Below, piece by piece: positions 1 through 10,680 of a DNA stretch of 64,000 nt. The notes below the pieces were generated by a model that was not told the origin of the DNA, did not search any database, and was given only the letters and a program-made list of their open reading frames with translations. How positions within the stretch are numbered: position 1 is the first letter of the stretch; each line of letters starts with the position of its first letter. The translations under genes and the position numbers were made by a program. Origin of the DNA: Gnetum montanum (lineage: Eukaryota > Streptophyta > Gnetopsida > Gnetales > Gnetaceae); assembly GCA_015680685.1 (NCBI GenBank), contig MNCI01013830.1, forward strand, positions 743,913-807,912, in the 5' to 3' direction.

Positions 1-1
1 G

Positions 2-106
2 GGAAGGAATGAAGAATCGGCAGAGGAAAATGCAGGGGAAGGTGATGCAAATGGAAATGATGCAAGAACGAATGGTGAAGATGATGCAAACAGGGACAAC
101 CCATGA
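2..106 (+). CDS. Acidic C-terminal tail of an ORF entering from the left edge
   Basis: An open frame runs from the left edge to a TGA at 104-106. Its 34 codons are dominated by Glu, Asp, Asn and Gly, with short echoes such as GDANGN and EDDANRDN. Such acidic, low-complexity tails occur at the ends of several plant transposon ORFs, but no domain is visible and the rest lies outside the window. It ends well before the minisatellite at 281. It could also be chance reading of a purine-rich stretch. The product is not recognised. Confidence 0.25.
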   Translation, partial: GRNEESAEENAGEGDANGNDARTNGEDDANRDNP

Positions 107-280
107 TAACATGGGATTTTTTTTTGAAATTTAGAATTTTTGTAAAAAATTTTGCAAACATTGTCCAAAAGGAAAAAATTTTTAATAAAGGAGAGAATTT
201 CAGAAAAGAAATTGATTCTACGTTAACTTATGCATTGTCTATGTGTTACGTTTTGTGTAAAATGTTCATGCTTTCATGTG

Positions 281-505
281 CTAGTTTTAGGCTATTTCGG
301 GCATTTGCTAGTTTTAGTCCATTTCAGGCATTTGCTAGTTTTAGGCCGTTTCGGGCCTTTGCTAGTTTTAGGCCATTTTAGGCCTTTGCTAGTTTTAGGC
401 CATTTCGGGCCTTTGCTAGTTTTAGGCCGTTTTAGTCCTTTGCTAGTTTTAGTACATTTCAGGCCATTGCATGGCATAGTTTTAGGTTGTTTTAGGCCAC
501 TGCGT
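281..505. repeat. 27-bp minisatellite, about eight copies
   Basis: The motif CTAGTTTTAGGCC recurs with exact 27-bp spacing: copies begin at 281, 308, 335, 362, 389, 416 and 443, then degrade. The unit is a multiple of three, so open frames with 9-residue peptide repeats appear on both strands; these look like by-products of the repeat. On the minus strand the unit reads GGCCTAAAACTAGCAAAG, the same motif as the arrays at 8.8 kb and 12.6-12.87 kb. It lies just downstream of the minus-strand protease relic. Confidence 0.9.
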
Positions 506-559
506 AGGCATGCCAAAATGATGGTACATTAACAAAGCAAAAGGAAGTGAATGTACAAG

Positions 560-1500
560 GGGTGGCGACTGGGAAGGAAGTAGTGAGGTTGCTACACTAT
601 GCATAGCTGCTTCTTGACCCAGCATGGGTAGAGTGAAATGTAAGGCCAAGGCACTTTGCCAAGGCCTTCGTTTGCATCGTTGTCCCTTGCTTGGAAGGGC
701 AATTCAGCCCACGTACTTTCGTTTTGGTAACCAGCTTGTTGAACTAATTCCCCCACTAGATGGTTAATGTGTGTGTAAGTAGGTGCTTCATTCTCAAAGG
801 TTACAACCTCTAAGCCCTACTCTATGTCTATGTTGTTAATTGCTTGCGCTACTACTTCATCACCATGGATCGCCACCTTCCTTCCTATGTATGGTAGATG
901 GATTTCTTGGTGTATGGGTGAGGAGACATCCCTAAGCTACGCTAACCATGACCTTTCTAGGATCAAGTTAAACCCAGGCATTTCCTCGATCACGATGAAC
1001 GTCACGTTTGTGGGGAACTAGTCCCCTACCACGAAGTTTATCTAGACTATGCCCTTCACCAGGACGCGTGCCCCATTGAACGACCTCAGACATGATGTCT
1101 CTATGGGTTTGATCTAGTCGACCAAGTCCAACTTATCCACAATAGGGAAGGGGATGACATTCATGGAAGCCCCATCCTCAACATGTACCCTTCAGATCTG
1201 GTGTTGGCTGACCTGAATTGTGATGAAAAGGTGTGTTGTAGTCACCTAACCCCTTTTGGGATCTTCCCTAATGGATTCATTGTAAAAAGTTAGTTGAGAC
1301 AGTTCTGGCTCTGCAGGTGCAGAGGGAAGCATGATCAAGTGGATCACTTCCTCTTCTACTGGCATGTCTTCATTGACTAGAATCGCTATCAACATGTGGA
1401 TCAGAGCCTCACGGTGTGATATAGATGTCATGATTAGGTTGTACAAGCTTAGTATAGTGTTTTTTTGTTTTAGAGCTTTTTTGACCTAAGTGAAGACATC
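560..1500 (-). pseudogene. Ty3/Gypsy aspartic protease region (decayed)
   Basis: The minus-strand reading continues from the gag relic upstream. An N-terminal part contains SHREALIHMLIAI (about 1380-1420), which fits the segment preceding the protease in Tat-like elements. The active-site region is at 1165-1182 and reads VEDGASMNVIP. Relatives have V-D-G-G/S-A-S, so the catalytic Asp appears replaced by Glu. A later NLILERSWL (about 930-980) matches the N-L-I-L-G-R-x-W-L box of retroviral-type proteases. Several in-frame stops (for example near 1195 and 1235) make it non-functional. No RT follows in this direction; the reading runs into the 27-bp minisatellite. Assignment to a Gypsy protease is firm, lineage less so. 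Confidence 0.7.
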
Positions 1501-1516
1501 GAAGAGGTCTTGACCG

Positions 1517-1547
<31 letters not shown>
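1517..1547. repeat. Poly(C) tract of 31 bases
   Basis: An uninterrupted run of 31 C lies inside the minus-strand gag-protease relic, where it would read as glycine codons in the linker before the protease. No LINE sequence precedes it and no duplicated flank follows it, unlike the C tracts at 8.74 and 34.94 kb. It is probably a homopolymer expansion. Its true length in the genome is uncertain because long homopolymers are read poorly. Confidence 0.8.
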
Positions 1548-1551
<4 letters not shown>

Positions 1552-1879
1552 TAACGCCTTCCTCCTCTTCTATTCATCCAAGAAGATGGATTTCTCAAAG
1601 AGGGATGACTTCAAATCTAGTCTTAGACCCTTTTTGGGAGGGTGGTGCAAACTGTGCAGTTATAGCAACGTTCATCTTTGGTGATGAGGGCATAGATGCA
1701 TGGGTTGGAGACATAGGCTTGGAAGTACCAGGAGGGGTACTTCCTCTTGAAGTCTCACCTACAAAATGCATTTCCTATTTTTTAGAAGAAGGTTTTTCAA
1801 CTATCTTGCATGGGGAGGGGGCTATCAAATGGATCAACCCCCTAATGATAAAAGGAGCTAACGGTGTTAACACATAGGG

Positions 1880-4180
1880 TGGCATAGTTTCATTAACAGG
1901 TGGTGTGGAGATGGATGCCTAGGGAGGAACTCTCAGAATGAACAGCTGTTGCAAGCTTCGACCAGCCGCTGATGATGCTAGTGAACTATGCTAAGGCACA
2001 CAGACCACAAATGGCTACTGATGTGGCCTAGGATCACTATCAATAGCGATGGCATTGATGACATAACTGGCATTGTTGGCGTTGATGGGGTCTATGTAGA
2101 CATGCATAGATTGGTTTTCAAGGCGTACTGGGTTTCTTTCATCCAACACCAGTTTTCCCTGATCGATCAATATCTGGATGTCATCCTACAACACCAGAAT
2201 GTAATCTATGTTGTGACCACACTATTGGTTATAGTCACAAAACCTGTCCAGTCTGAAACCCTTAAGAACTAGGGGCTCATTGGGTAGGGCCAAGGAGGGG
2301 TTCCTAAGGAGCTCACAGTACCGTTGATGTCTCTTGATTCCTTCTTCTAACATCTGCTTGTGTTGGATGTGCCCCATTTCCAATAGCTGCTTCAGAAGTT
2401 CTGAAGGCTTAAGAGGCAATGGGTTGTATTTTGAGTGATCTTTACACTCAAAGTTTAGCTTGGGTTGTGCTGATGTCTCAAGTGTGGGTACTGGAGGTTT
2501 CAGTGCATTGTCCTACTTAGGCATGGGGTTAGCTAAGGGTACGGCTAGTTTCTTGTTGTTCTTGTTATCATTGTTACTAGGTTTGGGCTTGGCCTCGATT
2601 ACCATAGTGGCCACTATGGTTGTTGGGGCCTTACCCTTGTCCTTCTTTGTGAAGGTGTTTTTGTAGGCAATGTAGGCCAGGTCTTTCCTTGCCTCAACCA
2701 TGTCCTATATACTCTTAGTCTGAGTGAAGGCTTGACTGAGAGTGCAAGGGGCAAGGTAGTACAGTTTAGACTTGATAAAGTGATTCACTGCACTCTGAAA
2801 GACGGTCAACAATTGGGCCTCCACGGTGGGTTCGCGGATTTCATTAAGGGTTGCGCTCCAACACTAGATGAATATTTGGACTACCAGAGGATCCTACTTC
2901 ATGCTCATCAACTAGTCCGGTGTGGTTTCTAACTTCAATTTATACGTGAAGCATGTCATGAACTAGTTCAAAAGCTCTTCTAGAGTTGAAATGGATGAGC
3001 ATGATAGCGCGTGGTACTAATCCAAGGCTTTCCCAGCTAGAGACATGGCAAAGACACGAAGAATCATGTGCAGCTATTGTTGCAATAGGAGAGACTTAGA
3101 CCTAAAGGTAATAAGATGTGCATTGGGATCCCCCTCCCCATTGTACTTCATGAAGTGCGGGAGAGACATCCCTAGGGGTAACGTCAGCATAGGGATTGCA
3201 AGGCTACTGGGATCGTCTTGGTAAAAGTCCATGAATTGTACCATGTCAGACACGATAGCCTTGAGGCTTTTCATTTCCTCAGTGAGGGTGTGGATGAGCT
3301 AGAATGCTTGGTCCAGACCTACCGATGTTGTGGATAGTTGGGGAACTGCTGAGGCAGTTTCCATCTGTGGAATGGTGGGGGTGGTAGCATGACCCATCGG
3401 TGGTACCATTGGGATAGCCCCCACGAATAGTGCTACTTACACTATCCACCACCTGGCAAGTGGTGCTATTGGAGCAGCAACCGGTGCTAGGTAGACCGCT
3501 TGTGTCACTGGTGGAACACACCATAGCCCCATGTTGGGTTGTACCGTTTGCAAGTTTTGGTAGGTCTGAGGGAAAACATGATGAGACATCTGCAATAGTT
3601 GTGTAATAGGCTAAGAAGTGAATGCGGTCCACCATGTGGATAGGCCCAGGCCCATCGCAGTTTGTGCGATAGACGCGAACATAGGAATTAAAACCAAAGT
3701 TGCATACGATTGTGAAGTAGGTACAGTATGAATATGCAGCAGGGTAGCTATGATTGGTTTGTGATGCGCTACTGGAATGGACTATTGAACATTTTGTGGA
3801 GGCATAGTTGTTGTAAATGAAATAGGGAAATAAGGGCTTTGATACACCAGGAAGGTGACATGGCTACCCATTGCAATTGTAGTTGTAGGCTACAGGAGCA
3901 TAGGTGTGATCGCAAAGGAAGTGATGTCAGACAACAGATTGGCCCAAAAAGATAGGGTAGGAGGGTCAAGAACGAGGTTGGTTTGACCTCCCTCATTAGA
4001 TTAGTAATCAAGTTCCTCTTGTCCATCCTAGATAGCATCATCCTGATTGGACGATGTGTCTTGTTGCTCCCTAAGTCTAGCCAACTAGATTAGCTAGTCT
4101 AGAAGCCTTTGGTTTACCTGTGTCAAACGTATGGAAGCATCAGGCGTGGGAACAAACTCCTTCCAGTCATAGTAAGCGCA
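1880..4180 (-). pseudogene. Ty3/Gypsy gag polyprotein (decayed, Tat-like)
   Basis: A long minus-strand reading with scattered stops matches the capsid region of plant Ty3/Gypsy gag. The block at 3074-3274 contains LPLGMSLPHFMKYNGEGDPN, the start of the retrotrans_gag domain (P-x-F-x-K-Y-x-G-x-G-D-P). It continues with VFAMSLAGKALD and ISTLEELLNXFMTCF (2930-3060), the S-L-x-G-x-A-x-x-W and T-W-x-x-L-x-x-x-F parts. A Lys-rich stretch lies at 2513-2701. A GHxxDxxxxL...DDIQILIDQGKL segment (2120-2230) resembles the zinc-knuckle-like C-terminal part of Tat gags. Upstream (3280-4180) the reading is Pro/Gln/Thr-rich, as in gag N-termini. Many stops replace expected Gln or Trp codons, as C-to-T decay would produce. 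It runs into the protease relic below 1500. Confidence 0.75.
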
Positions 4181-4523
4181 CTCAAAGCTACATTTTCCTT
4201 TGAACTTGTGTACATACAAAGGCAAGTTTTCCTAAACATTTGAATAGAGGAAGTTATAGCACTCATATTGCTGGGCCAAGCCCTCAAGTCCCTAATTTTG
4301 GATCCTGAGGGATCGACATGTTTTTAGCGTTGGGTTGAGCAATTGTTTGGCACCAGTGGTGCCTTGAACTGTGATGGGAACTTCTATGTTGAAGGTATTA
4401 GCAGTAGTAATTGTAGAAGCGATTGTTAAGTTAAATAGTTTTGCAAATGAAAAAGGAAAAGAAATCAAAAAGCTGAACATTTTTGCGAAGGAGAAAAACA
4501 AAGGAATTGGGAAGCAATCAGAA
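4181..4523. other. Upstream flank of the minus-strand gag relic
   Basis: This probably holds the N-terminal edge or leader of the minus-strand gag relic. Short open frames on both strands (for example 4292-4501 and 4371-4667) show no recognisable domain. No LTR edge or primer-binding site could be identified here. Confidence 0.3.
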
Positions 4524-4851
4524 AGGCTTTATGTCTTGTTAGGCTCCCAAGGAACCGTCAAGGCAATCAACCTGTACCACACGATGCGTAAACAACCGCA
4601 AAAGGATGTCACATTTATGCTAGTGCACGATAGGGTAAAGAACGCGTGTAAGACTACCGTAAGATAGGCAAGTCAACTAGTGACCAGAGGCTTTATGTCC
4701 TGTAGGGCTCCCGAGGAATCATCGAGGTGACCGATTTTCATTGCATGACATGTAAACAATCATAGAAGGGTGTCAAGTGTATGCTAATGGATATCAGAGT
4801 GTAGAAGGCTTACAAGACCACCGTGACATGCGAAAACGACACCAAAGGCCC
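4524..4851. repeat. Tandem duplication of about 164 bp
   Basis: The block beginning AGGCTTTATGTCTTGTTAGG at 4524 recurs, diverged, at 4688 (AGGCTTTATGTCCTGTAGGG). Order is preserved through the TGTAAACAA, GGTGTCA and AAGACTACCGT-like stretches. The two units abut, giving a head-to-tail duplication with substitutions throughout. It lies upstream of the minus-strand gag relic and may be part of its untranslated leader. Confidence 0.7.
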
Positions 4852-4936
4852 TCCTTCTAGAGCTAGAAAATTGTAGCAACCGAAAATGTTAGCAACTGGA
4901 AAACACCGATAGGTCGTCAACCGTTGAAAATCTCAA

Positions 4937-4981
4937 CCCCGTTTCTATGAGAGGGCCATGCTAGATGGAATGGAAACGGGG
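4937..4981. repeat. 9-bp perfect inverted repeat (possible hairpin)
   Basis: CCCCGTTTC at 4937-4945 is perfectly complementary to GAAACGGGG at 4973-4981, with a 27-base loop. It could fold as a hairpin in either strand's transcript. Role unknown; it sits in the presumed leader region of the minus-strand element. Confidence 0.5.
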
Positions 4982-6560
4982 CACCCTGAATAATCTGGTC
5001 AATTAGATAGGGACTTAGTCAGTGTCAATATAACCTTTTGCAATGTGTGATTTGAAAGTAAAGTTTATAGCATAAAAATGATATTGTAAACATAAACAAT
5101 GTAGGTGACAATGTAAAATGTGATGATAAAAAAGAAAGTCAAGTAGAATGTAGTTAGGAAAATGCACCGCTTCAAGATTATGAATTTACTCTTTCAAGGT
5201 GGATACAATTGGTTGTGCGATGCTGGGAAGCGTAGAGATCCAAAAGGTAACCAAGGTGTTCAGAGCAAAATAGTTGGATGCTTGAACATAGAGTCGGAAG
5301 TCTACAATGCAGAGTGCTACCAAGATGATAGGGAAAAGTAGGAAAAAATGACGAATGGGAGTGCTAACTATTTGCAATGTCAAACAAAAAGTTTACAATG
5401 CTCAAGGTTACATTGCTAACTTTTTTTTTGCTTATTAGCCAAACAAAATTGTTAGCCAACCAAAATTGCCAAAAAAACCCATACCTAGGCCTTGATGGTC
5501 ATTGGGATATTTATAGGGCCATACACATGTGAAAGATGCAGTTTGGATACCACGTGCCCTGGGCTTATGCTGACCTGTCTATGCTGCATGTGCCTACATG
5601 ACCATTGGGCGAGCCTGCCACGCTGTAATTACAAACCTGCCACATTGTAATTATGCTATCAGAGCAACAGTGTAATTAGGTGACAAGCATTAATGTCACG
5701 TAACCACTTTCCACTTTGCTATGCTTTGTAGTGTAGCATATTTGGCGTGGCGTGGCATCTTATCACGTTGTGCTATCCTACATAGTGTAGCGTAGCATAA
5801 CTGCCAGTTCAAAGCAAAAATTTGTGTTGTGTCCCAGTTCATGCGTTGGAAACCTTTGTAGTGTTATAACTGTTCGTTGCAGATTTGCTATGCTATGCTA
5901 TGCTATGTAGCGTATCATAGTGTAGTAGCTGTTCTTAGTCACAAAACGTCATCAATCTGCAAAGTTTGCCTTTTGCACTGTGAAGCTTGCAAACTTGTTG
6001 ATCCCGCCCTTTGAGATGCCTTCTGTCACTTTCACAGAATTTCTATACCTCGCTATGCCATGTAGCTTATTGTAGCATAGCAACAAACATGACCTATTTT
6101 TTCCAAGTTTTCGGCTTTCTAACAAAAGGAGACATTGTTGAAGGACTTGAAGTCGGGCAAGAGGACTGACCGTCCAACTTTTACTGCACTATGCTATGCT
6201 GCATGGCATAGCATAGCGTGGCACTGTGCTTCTACAACCATCTTCCAAAGTCTGCTACACTACATAGAGTAGTGTAGCATAGCAAAACTCTTTGACCTAG
6301 AAACCTTGTTGAAGCATTTTTCATGTTCTGAGCACTACCGGCAATTCTACGCACTACTCCTAAGTGCACTATCGGCTAGATGAACTACTTAGGTGGACAG
6401 GCTAGAGAATCCATTTAGCCTATTGACACCTAGGGCAGAAAAAATTTCCAAACTAGACAGTATGAACTTTAGAGCATCCATCTCCTGAAGAACTTTTGTA
6501 ACGCTACACGAATTGCAAAGACCTAGTGAAGCAAGCATGTATTTGAGTTTTGGGGTGTTT
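4982..6560. repeat. Non-coding stretch with clustered TAGCATAGC palindromic motifs
   Basis: No gene is visible. From about 5715 to 6290 there are five clusters built from GCTATGC, TAGCATA and GTAGTGTAGC words, many of them mutually inverted: 5715-5805, 5885-5935, 6045-6085, 6190-6225 and 6250-6285. They are separated by 100-150 bp of unrelated sequence. A regular array of short palindromes of this kind is plausible in the U3 or leader of a retrotransposon. No TATA box or LTR terminus could be confirmed. The segment before 5640 is A-rich with no pattern beyond short duplications. Confidence 0.5.
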
Positions 6561-7860
6561 CAGTCTAGATATGAGATTTGTAATTCTTCCATGTTGAGGG
6601 CCTTCTCTTCCATGCTAGCTAGCATGGAAACTAAAGGGGGTTTCATATGGAACTCATAAACACCTTAGAATAACATCAAATGACCTTGCATGCATCTTAG
6701 GTGCCTTGTCAACACCCACTAGACCCTTCAAACCTTAGGAAACTAATCTCAAATGGCTAAAACATTGTTCCCCTTACCTTTTCTAGTTGGACCCATGCTA
6801 GGCACTCCACCCCTAGCATGGAAAAAATGGAAAAGCTAAAAAACTAACATATAAACACACAAAACTACCAAATTTTGACCTAAAATCCTAGCCCTTGACC
6901 CAGGTAACTCTAAGGGTTAACATGCATAGTTGATTCTGATGAAAATTATCCTAGATTTAGGATTATTATTCCATCCATGGTAGAGAAGTTCCCTTCCATG
7001 TTGGGTAGCATGAAAATAAGGGGGTGAAGCTACCTTTCCACTTTTGATGACAAGATGACACTCTCAAATACCAAAAATCTATTCCAAAGAAGCCTAGGAC
7101 CTCATAGCCTTAATATTAAACTTGTTTGACTTCATTTTTTCTTTTAAAAGTCATTCCCCCAAATCATTCATGCTAGAGAAACTCCCTCCACATGAAAAAT
7201 AGGGGTTCAAAACTTTGATGACCTTAAATGACCTCCAAACATGTTTAAAATCAACCAAAAACTTGGAATATCATGACCTACAATTCTAGGAGCCTGGAAG
7301 CCTTACCGATGTGCTCCCAAACCATCCCAAAATCATAGGACAAGTGCACCCCCATTCTTCCATGCTTTAGCCATCATACTCAATATAGAAAAATAGTGAG
7401 AAGCAATTTCAACTTGATTTGGCACTCAAAATTAACTCAAATGGCCTCAAAACAAATCTAGGGGATGCAAAACTCTTAGTTCTAGGTTCCATATGTTAGT
7501 TTGACCTTATTTAACCCTATTTTAGCTTGTATTTTAATTGTTCATGTTGAGGCCCCTTCCATCAATTCTGGCCAATGTGGAAAAAAAGGGGTAAAGTCTC
7601 AAAACCTACTTTTTGGTGTGCCTAATTTTGACAAATATGGTCCTATGCTACCTTGGGAAGGCCCTGAAACCGCAATTTTGGACCTCTGGATGCCCCAAAA
7701 CTAAATTTCCTTAGTTTCCATGTTGGGGGTTACTTCTTCCACACTAGTGAACATGGAAATAAGGAGGGTCCAATATGAAAGCCTTAAAAATTTTGATATT
7801 TATTTCCAAGAAGCCCTGATTGATGTCCAAACTCACCTAACAATCCTATAGCCCTAAACC
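6560..7860. repeat. Diverged tandem array, period about 170-205 bp, about seven units
   Basis: A recurring core (TTCCATGTTG, then CTTCCATGCTAGC-like, then AGCATGGAAATAAGGGGG) appears near 6588, 6795, 6974, 7170, 7350, 7541 and 7709. Spacing is roughly 170-205 bp. Between cores the units share blocks such as CAAATGACC, CTAGACCC and CAAAACCTAG in similar order. Individual copies are diverged enough that the array is easy to overlook. It ends where the GGCCTAAAACTAG repeats begin at about 7885. No protein is encoded. Tandem arrays between genes or before LTRs are common in Tat/Ogre-type elements, so this may be a fossil of one. Confidence 0.6.
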
Positions 7861-8100
7861 ATTGTCCACTAAGGCCTAAAACTAGCAAAACCTAATCCTT
7901 TTTTACCTATATTACCCAAGATTCACCATAGGTAGCCTATTTTGTTTGATTTGGTCTTATTACATGATGTTTTAACTTGTTTTGGCCTTGTGTTGTATTG
8001 CTAAGCTTCTTGACGTGGTATGGCCTTATACTTTCTTTATCTACCTTATTACTATCTTACTTGCCTATATTTAACCTTTGATTGGTATCAAATACTGGGG

Positions 8101-8753
8101 GTTTTCGAGGGAATGGGTTTCTATGGTTTTTCCTTTGTGCACATTTTCCCATGAGGATATCTTATTCGGCTTTTTGGCCAGCCCCTCTTCAGACCTTCGG
8201 TTTCTTTGGAAAGTTATTAGGCCCCTCGTTCTTTACTTTATATGGAAGCGCAGATGCAATGCTCTTTTCCAGAACACTAATTCGTCCAACTCTAACCATT
8301 TAAATATTATGGAAAAATCTCAAATTCTTCGCCTTGTGCATTTCCAAATTTTATCTCATACTTCTAAGTTAAGGTTGGATACTAATCATTTGTTTTTTTG
8401 TTTGCAGCCTTGGAGCAGATACACCAACTCGCGCACTCTTTCCAATCTCAATCTGCTACATTGGAGTGTGTTATCATCATAATTTTGAGCTCTTTGTTGT
8501 TCTTCTGGTCTTATCGACTCGCAGTTCCTAAGGATTCCCAGCATTTGATAGCTCTTTGGCATGTACTCCCTTCTGTCGCATGTACTCCTACACCCTGAGA
8601 ATGATTTTGTTTCAAGATGTTTTCTTTCAACACTCACATTTGTCTTTGTTCTTCTTCCTATTTATCCATCAATATGTTCATATGTTGATCATGTACTTAT
8701 TCTCATTTAATTAATAAAATTCTCTTTTTGGGGTCTGACCCCCCCCCCCCCCC
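8101..8753 (+). mobile_element. 5'-truncated LINE with poly(C) tail and 11-bp TSD (LINE-A copy 1)
   Basis: The plus-strand reading carries the end of a plant LINE ORF2. It has a segment downstream of the RT zinc-binding (zf-RVT) domain, including EDILFGFLASPSSDLRFLWK and VIRPLVLYFIWKRRCNALF, closely matching the copy at 34.3 kb. The element ends with an AATAAAATTCTC stretch, then GGGGTCTGAC, then 15 C (8739-8753). AAATACTGGGG is present at 8090-8100, directly before the element, and again at 8754-8764, directly after the C tract. This is a perfect 11-bp target-site duplication that fixes both ends. It interrupted the repeat-bearing region upstream of the Tat-like pol. RT and endonuclease domains are absent through 5' truncation. 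Confidence 0.85.
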
Positions 8754-8799
8754 AAATACTGGGGTTTGGCCTTCTATAACCACCATTTGACACGATGTA

Positions 8800-8912
8800 A
8801 ACATAGTCCACTAAGACTCTAAATTGGCATCGTGGCCTGCTATAGGCTTAAACTAGCATCAGAGTCTGCTAAGACTCTAAACTAGCATCAAGGCCCACAA
8901 AGGCCTAAAACT
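8800..8912 (+). repeat. GGCCTAAAACTAG minisatellite upstream of pol
   Basis: About four diverged units of some 30-33 bp share the words CTAAACTAGCATCA and AAGGCC. Another unit lies at about 7880-7900, on the far side of the LINE insertion, so the array was probably continuous before that insertion. The motif matches the minus-strand reading of the 281-505 array and the array at 12600-12870. Confidence 0.65.
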
Positions 8913-9171
8913 AGAAAAATTGTAACCTATTGTAACCTTGTTATGACCTTACTTTAGCATTTATTCCATTGCATTTACTTATCTCTACCTTCTTGTTTAT
9001 AGCCTTATATGATCACATTTACATTTTTTTTTACATTATAGTAGCATATTTTTGCATAATTTCATAGCCTTTTAGCATTATTTATTTATCTTTATGAAAG
9101 TAACTCTTAATGTGCTTATGGTTGACATGCAGGATTAAAGTATGAGTACCTAGGAGCATATTAGTCTACCT

Positions 9172-10680
9172 TTGAGCCTAAGTGAACCTCATGATGATGT
9201 TGAATGGTATATCAACCCTAATTGCCTAAATCTTCAGCCTAAAAGTCTTGTCAACCACATAGCCTCGATAGAAAAATCTCTAGAATGGATTGAAAACCTA
9301 GTCAAAACCCTTAACTTAGAGGTAGGTGACATAAATAAAGACTCTCTAGTTGAGGTTCCCATGAAAACACATAGTGGAAACTAAGTTCCTTACTGGAATC
9401 TCAACAAGCTCAAGACATCACCATGGTTCTACAAGGAAATATTAAGATCTATGCCTAGTCATATGAAGATATGCCAAGCCTAGACCCATGCCTAGTATAA
9501 CACAACATCACGCTAGACCCTAGCATTAGACTAGTTATGTATAAAGTACACAAGGTTAGACCTAATTTGTCCTTGATAGTTCATGATGAGATCTCAAAGC
9601 TCTACCAAGGTGGTTTTATTAGGGCCATCGATGTTCAACATAGTGGTAGTCCCTATGAAAACTAGGAGTATCCATATTTGCATTTATTTCTAAAACCTAA
9701 ATAAAGTGACTATCAAGGATGACATCCATTTGCCTATTATTGGTTAACTTATTGATACTATGGCTAGACATGTCTTATTGTCCTTTATGGATGGGTTTTC
9801 AGAATGCAACCAAATTAGGATCAACCCAGAAGATCAATTTAGCATGACCTTCATGACCCCTTAGGGTACCTTTTATTATACTATGATGCATTTTGGCCTT
9901 AAGAGCTCAAGAGCAACCTATCAACAAGCCATGACTTATATCTTTAATGATTACATGTTCAGTTTTCTCAACGATTACATGGATGATATAGTCATTTGTA
10001 TCCAAAGTGGCTAGTGACCATGCTAATGACCTAGATCTTGTGCTCAAATGATGGTTCAAATATGACCTTAGGCTCGATTCTAAGAAATGTTTCTTTGGTG
10101 TCAAAACTGATAAGATGCTTGGCTTTATAGTATCTAAAGCAAAGATACATGTTGATCCTGATAAGGTTAAGGCCATATTCAAACTAGTAGCACCTACAAA
10201 CCTTAGAGCTTCAAGGGCTACAAGGTAGATTATAGTTTATCCATTGGTTTATTGCTAGGCTTACAAATAAGCTACAACCCATGTAACATGTGCTTAAGAA
10301 AGTGGTTCACTATGAGTGAATGGCTCAATGACAAGAGACCTTTAATAATCATAAGCAAGAGTTGACACAACTACCAATAGTCTATCCTCCACAAGAGGGT
10401 AAACTATTTTACATCTACCTTATCATCTCTTACACATTCATTGCCTCTCTACTCTATCAAAAACATGATGATGATGTAGAAATACTAGTATACTACCTTA
10501 ACCATGCATTAGTTACCCACAAGACCCAATACCCTAAAGTGAAGAAGTGTTATCTAGAACTAGTATTCTCATTGAAGAAGTGGAGATACTACCTCTTCAA
10601 AAGCCAAGTCAACATTATCTGTAAAGATAATGTGCTTAGAGCCATAATGATGAATATCTACAAAAGTAGCTAAATAGCCT
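9172..10680 (+). pseudogene. Tat-like pol: reverse transcriptase and RNase H (decayed)
   Basis: After a linker region (9172-9384 is open but has no known domain), plus-strand RT motifs appear with stops and frameshifts. FMDGFSECNQI and TFMTP-stop-GTFYY (about 9785-9880) match the F-M-D-G-F-S-G-Y-N-Q-I and T-P-W-G-T-F boxes. MHFGLKSSRATYQQAM follows. The catalytic box YMDDI is at 9976-9990, with both Asp present. RNase H lies at about 10370-10670: EILVYYLNHALVTHKTQYPK and KCYLELVFSLKKWRYYLF correspond to the connection/RNase H region of Gypsy pol. The Trp-to-stop at TPWGT (9870) and several others make it inactive. It continues into the second half of pol. Confidence 0.8.

Noticed and set aside
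281-505. Regular short repeats as a CRISPR-like array
   Set aside because: Units abut without spacers and the window is eukaryotic nuclear DNA.
230-532. Open frames of 100 and 74 residues on opposite strands
   Set aside because: Both are produced by the 27-bp tandem repeat, whose unit length is a multiple of three; no independent coding evidence.
1517-1547. Poly(C) tract as a third poly(C)-tailed LINE
   Set aside because: No LINE sequence precedes it and no duplicated flank follows it; it sits within a continuous gag-protease reading as glycine codons.
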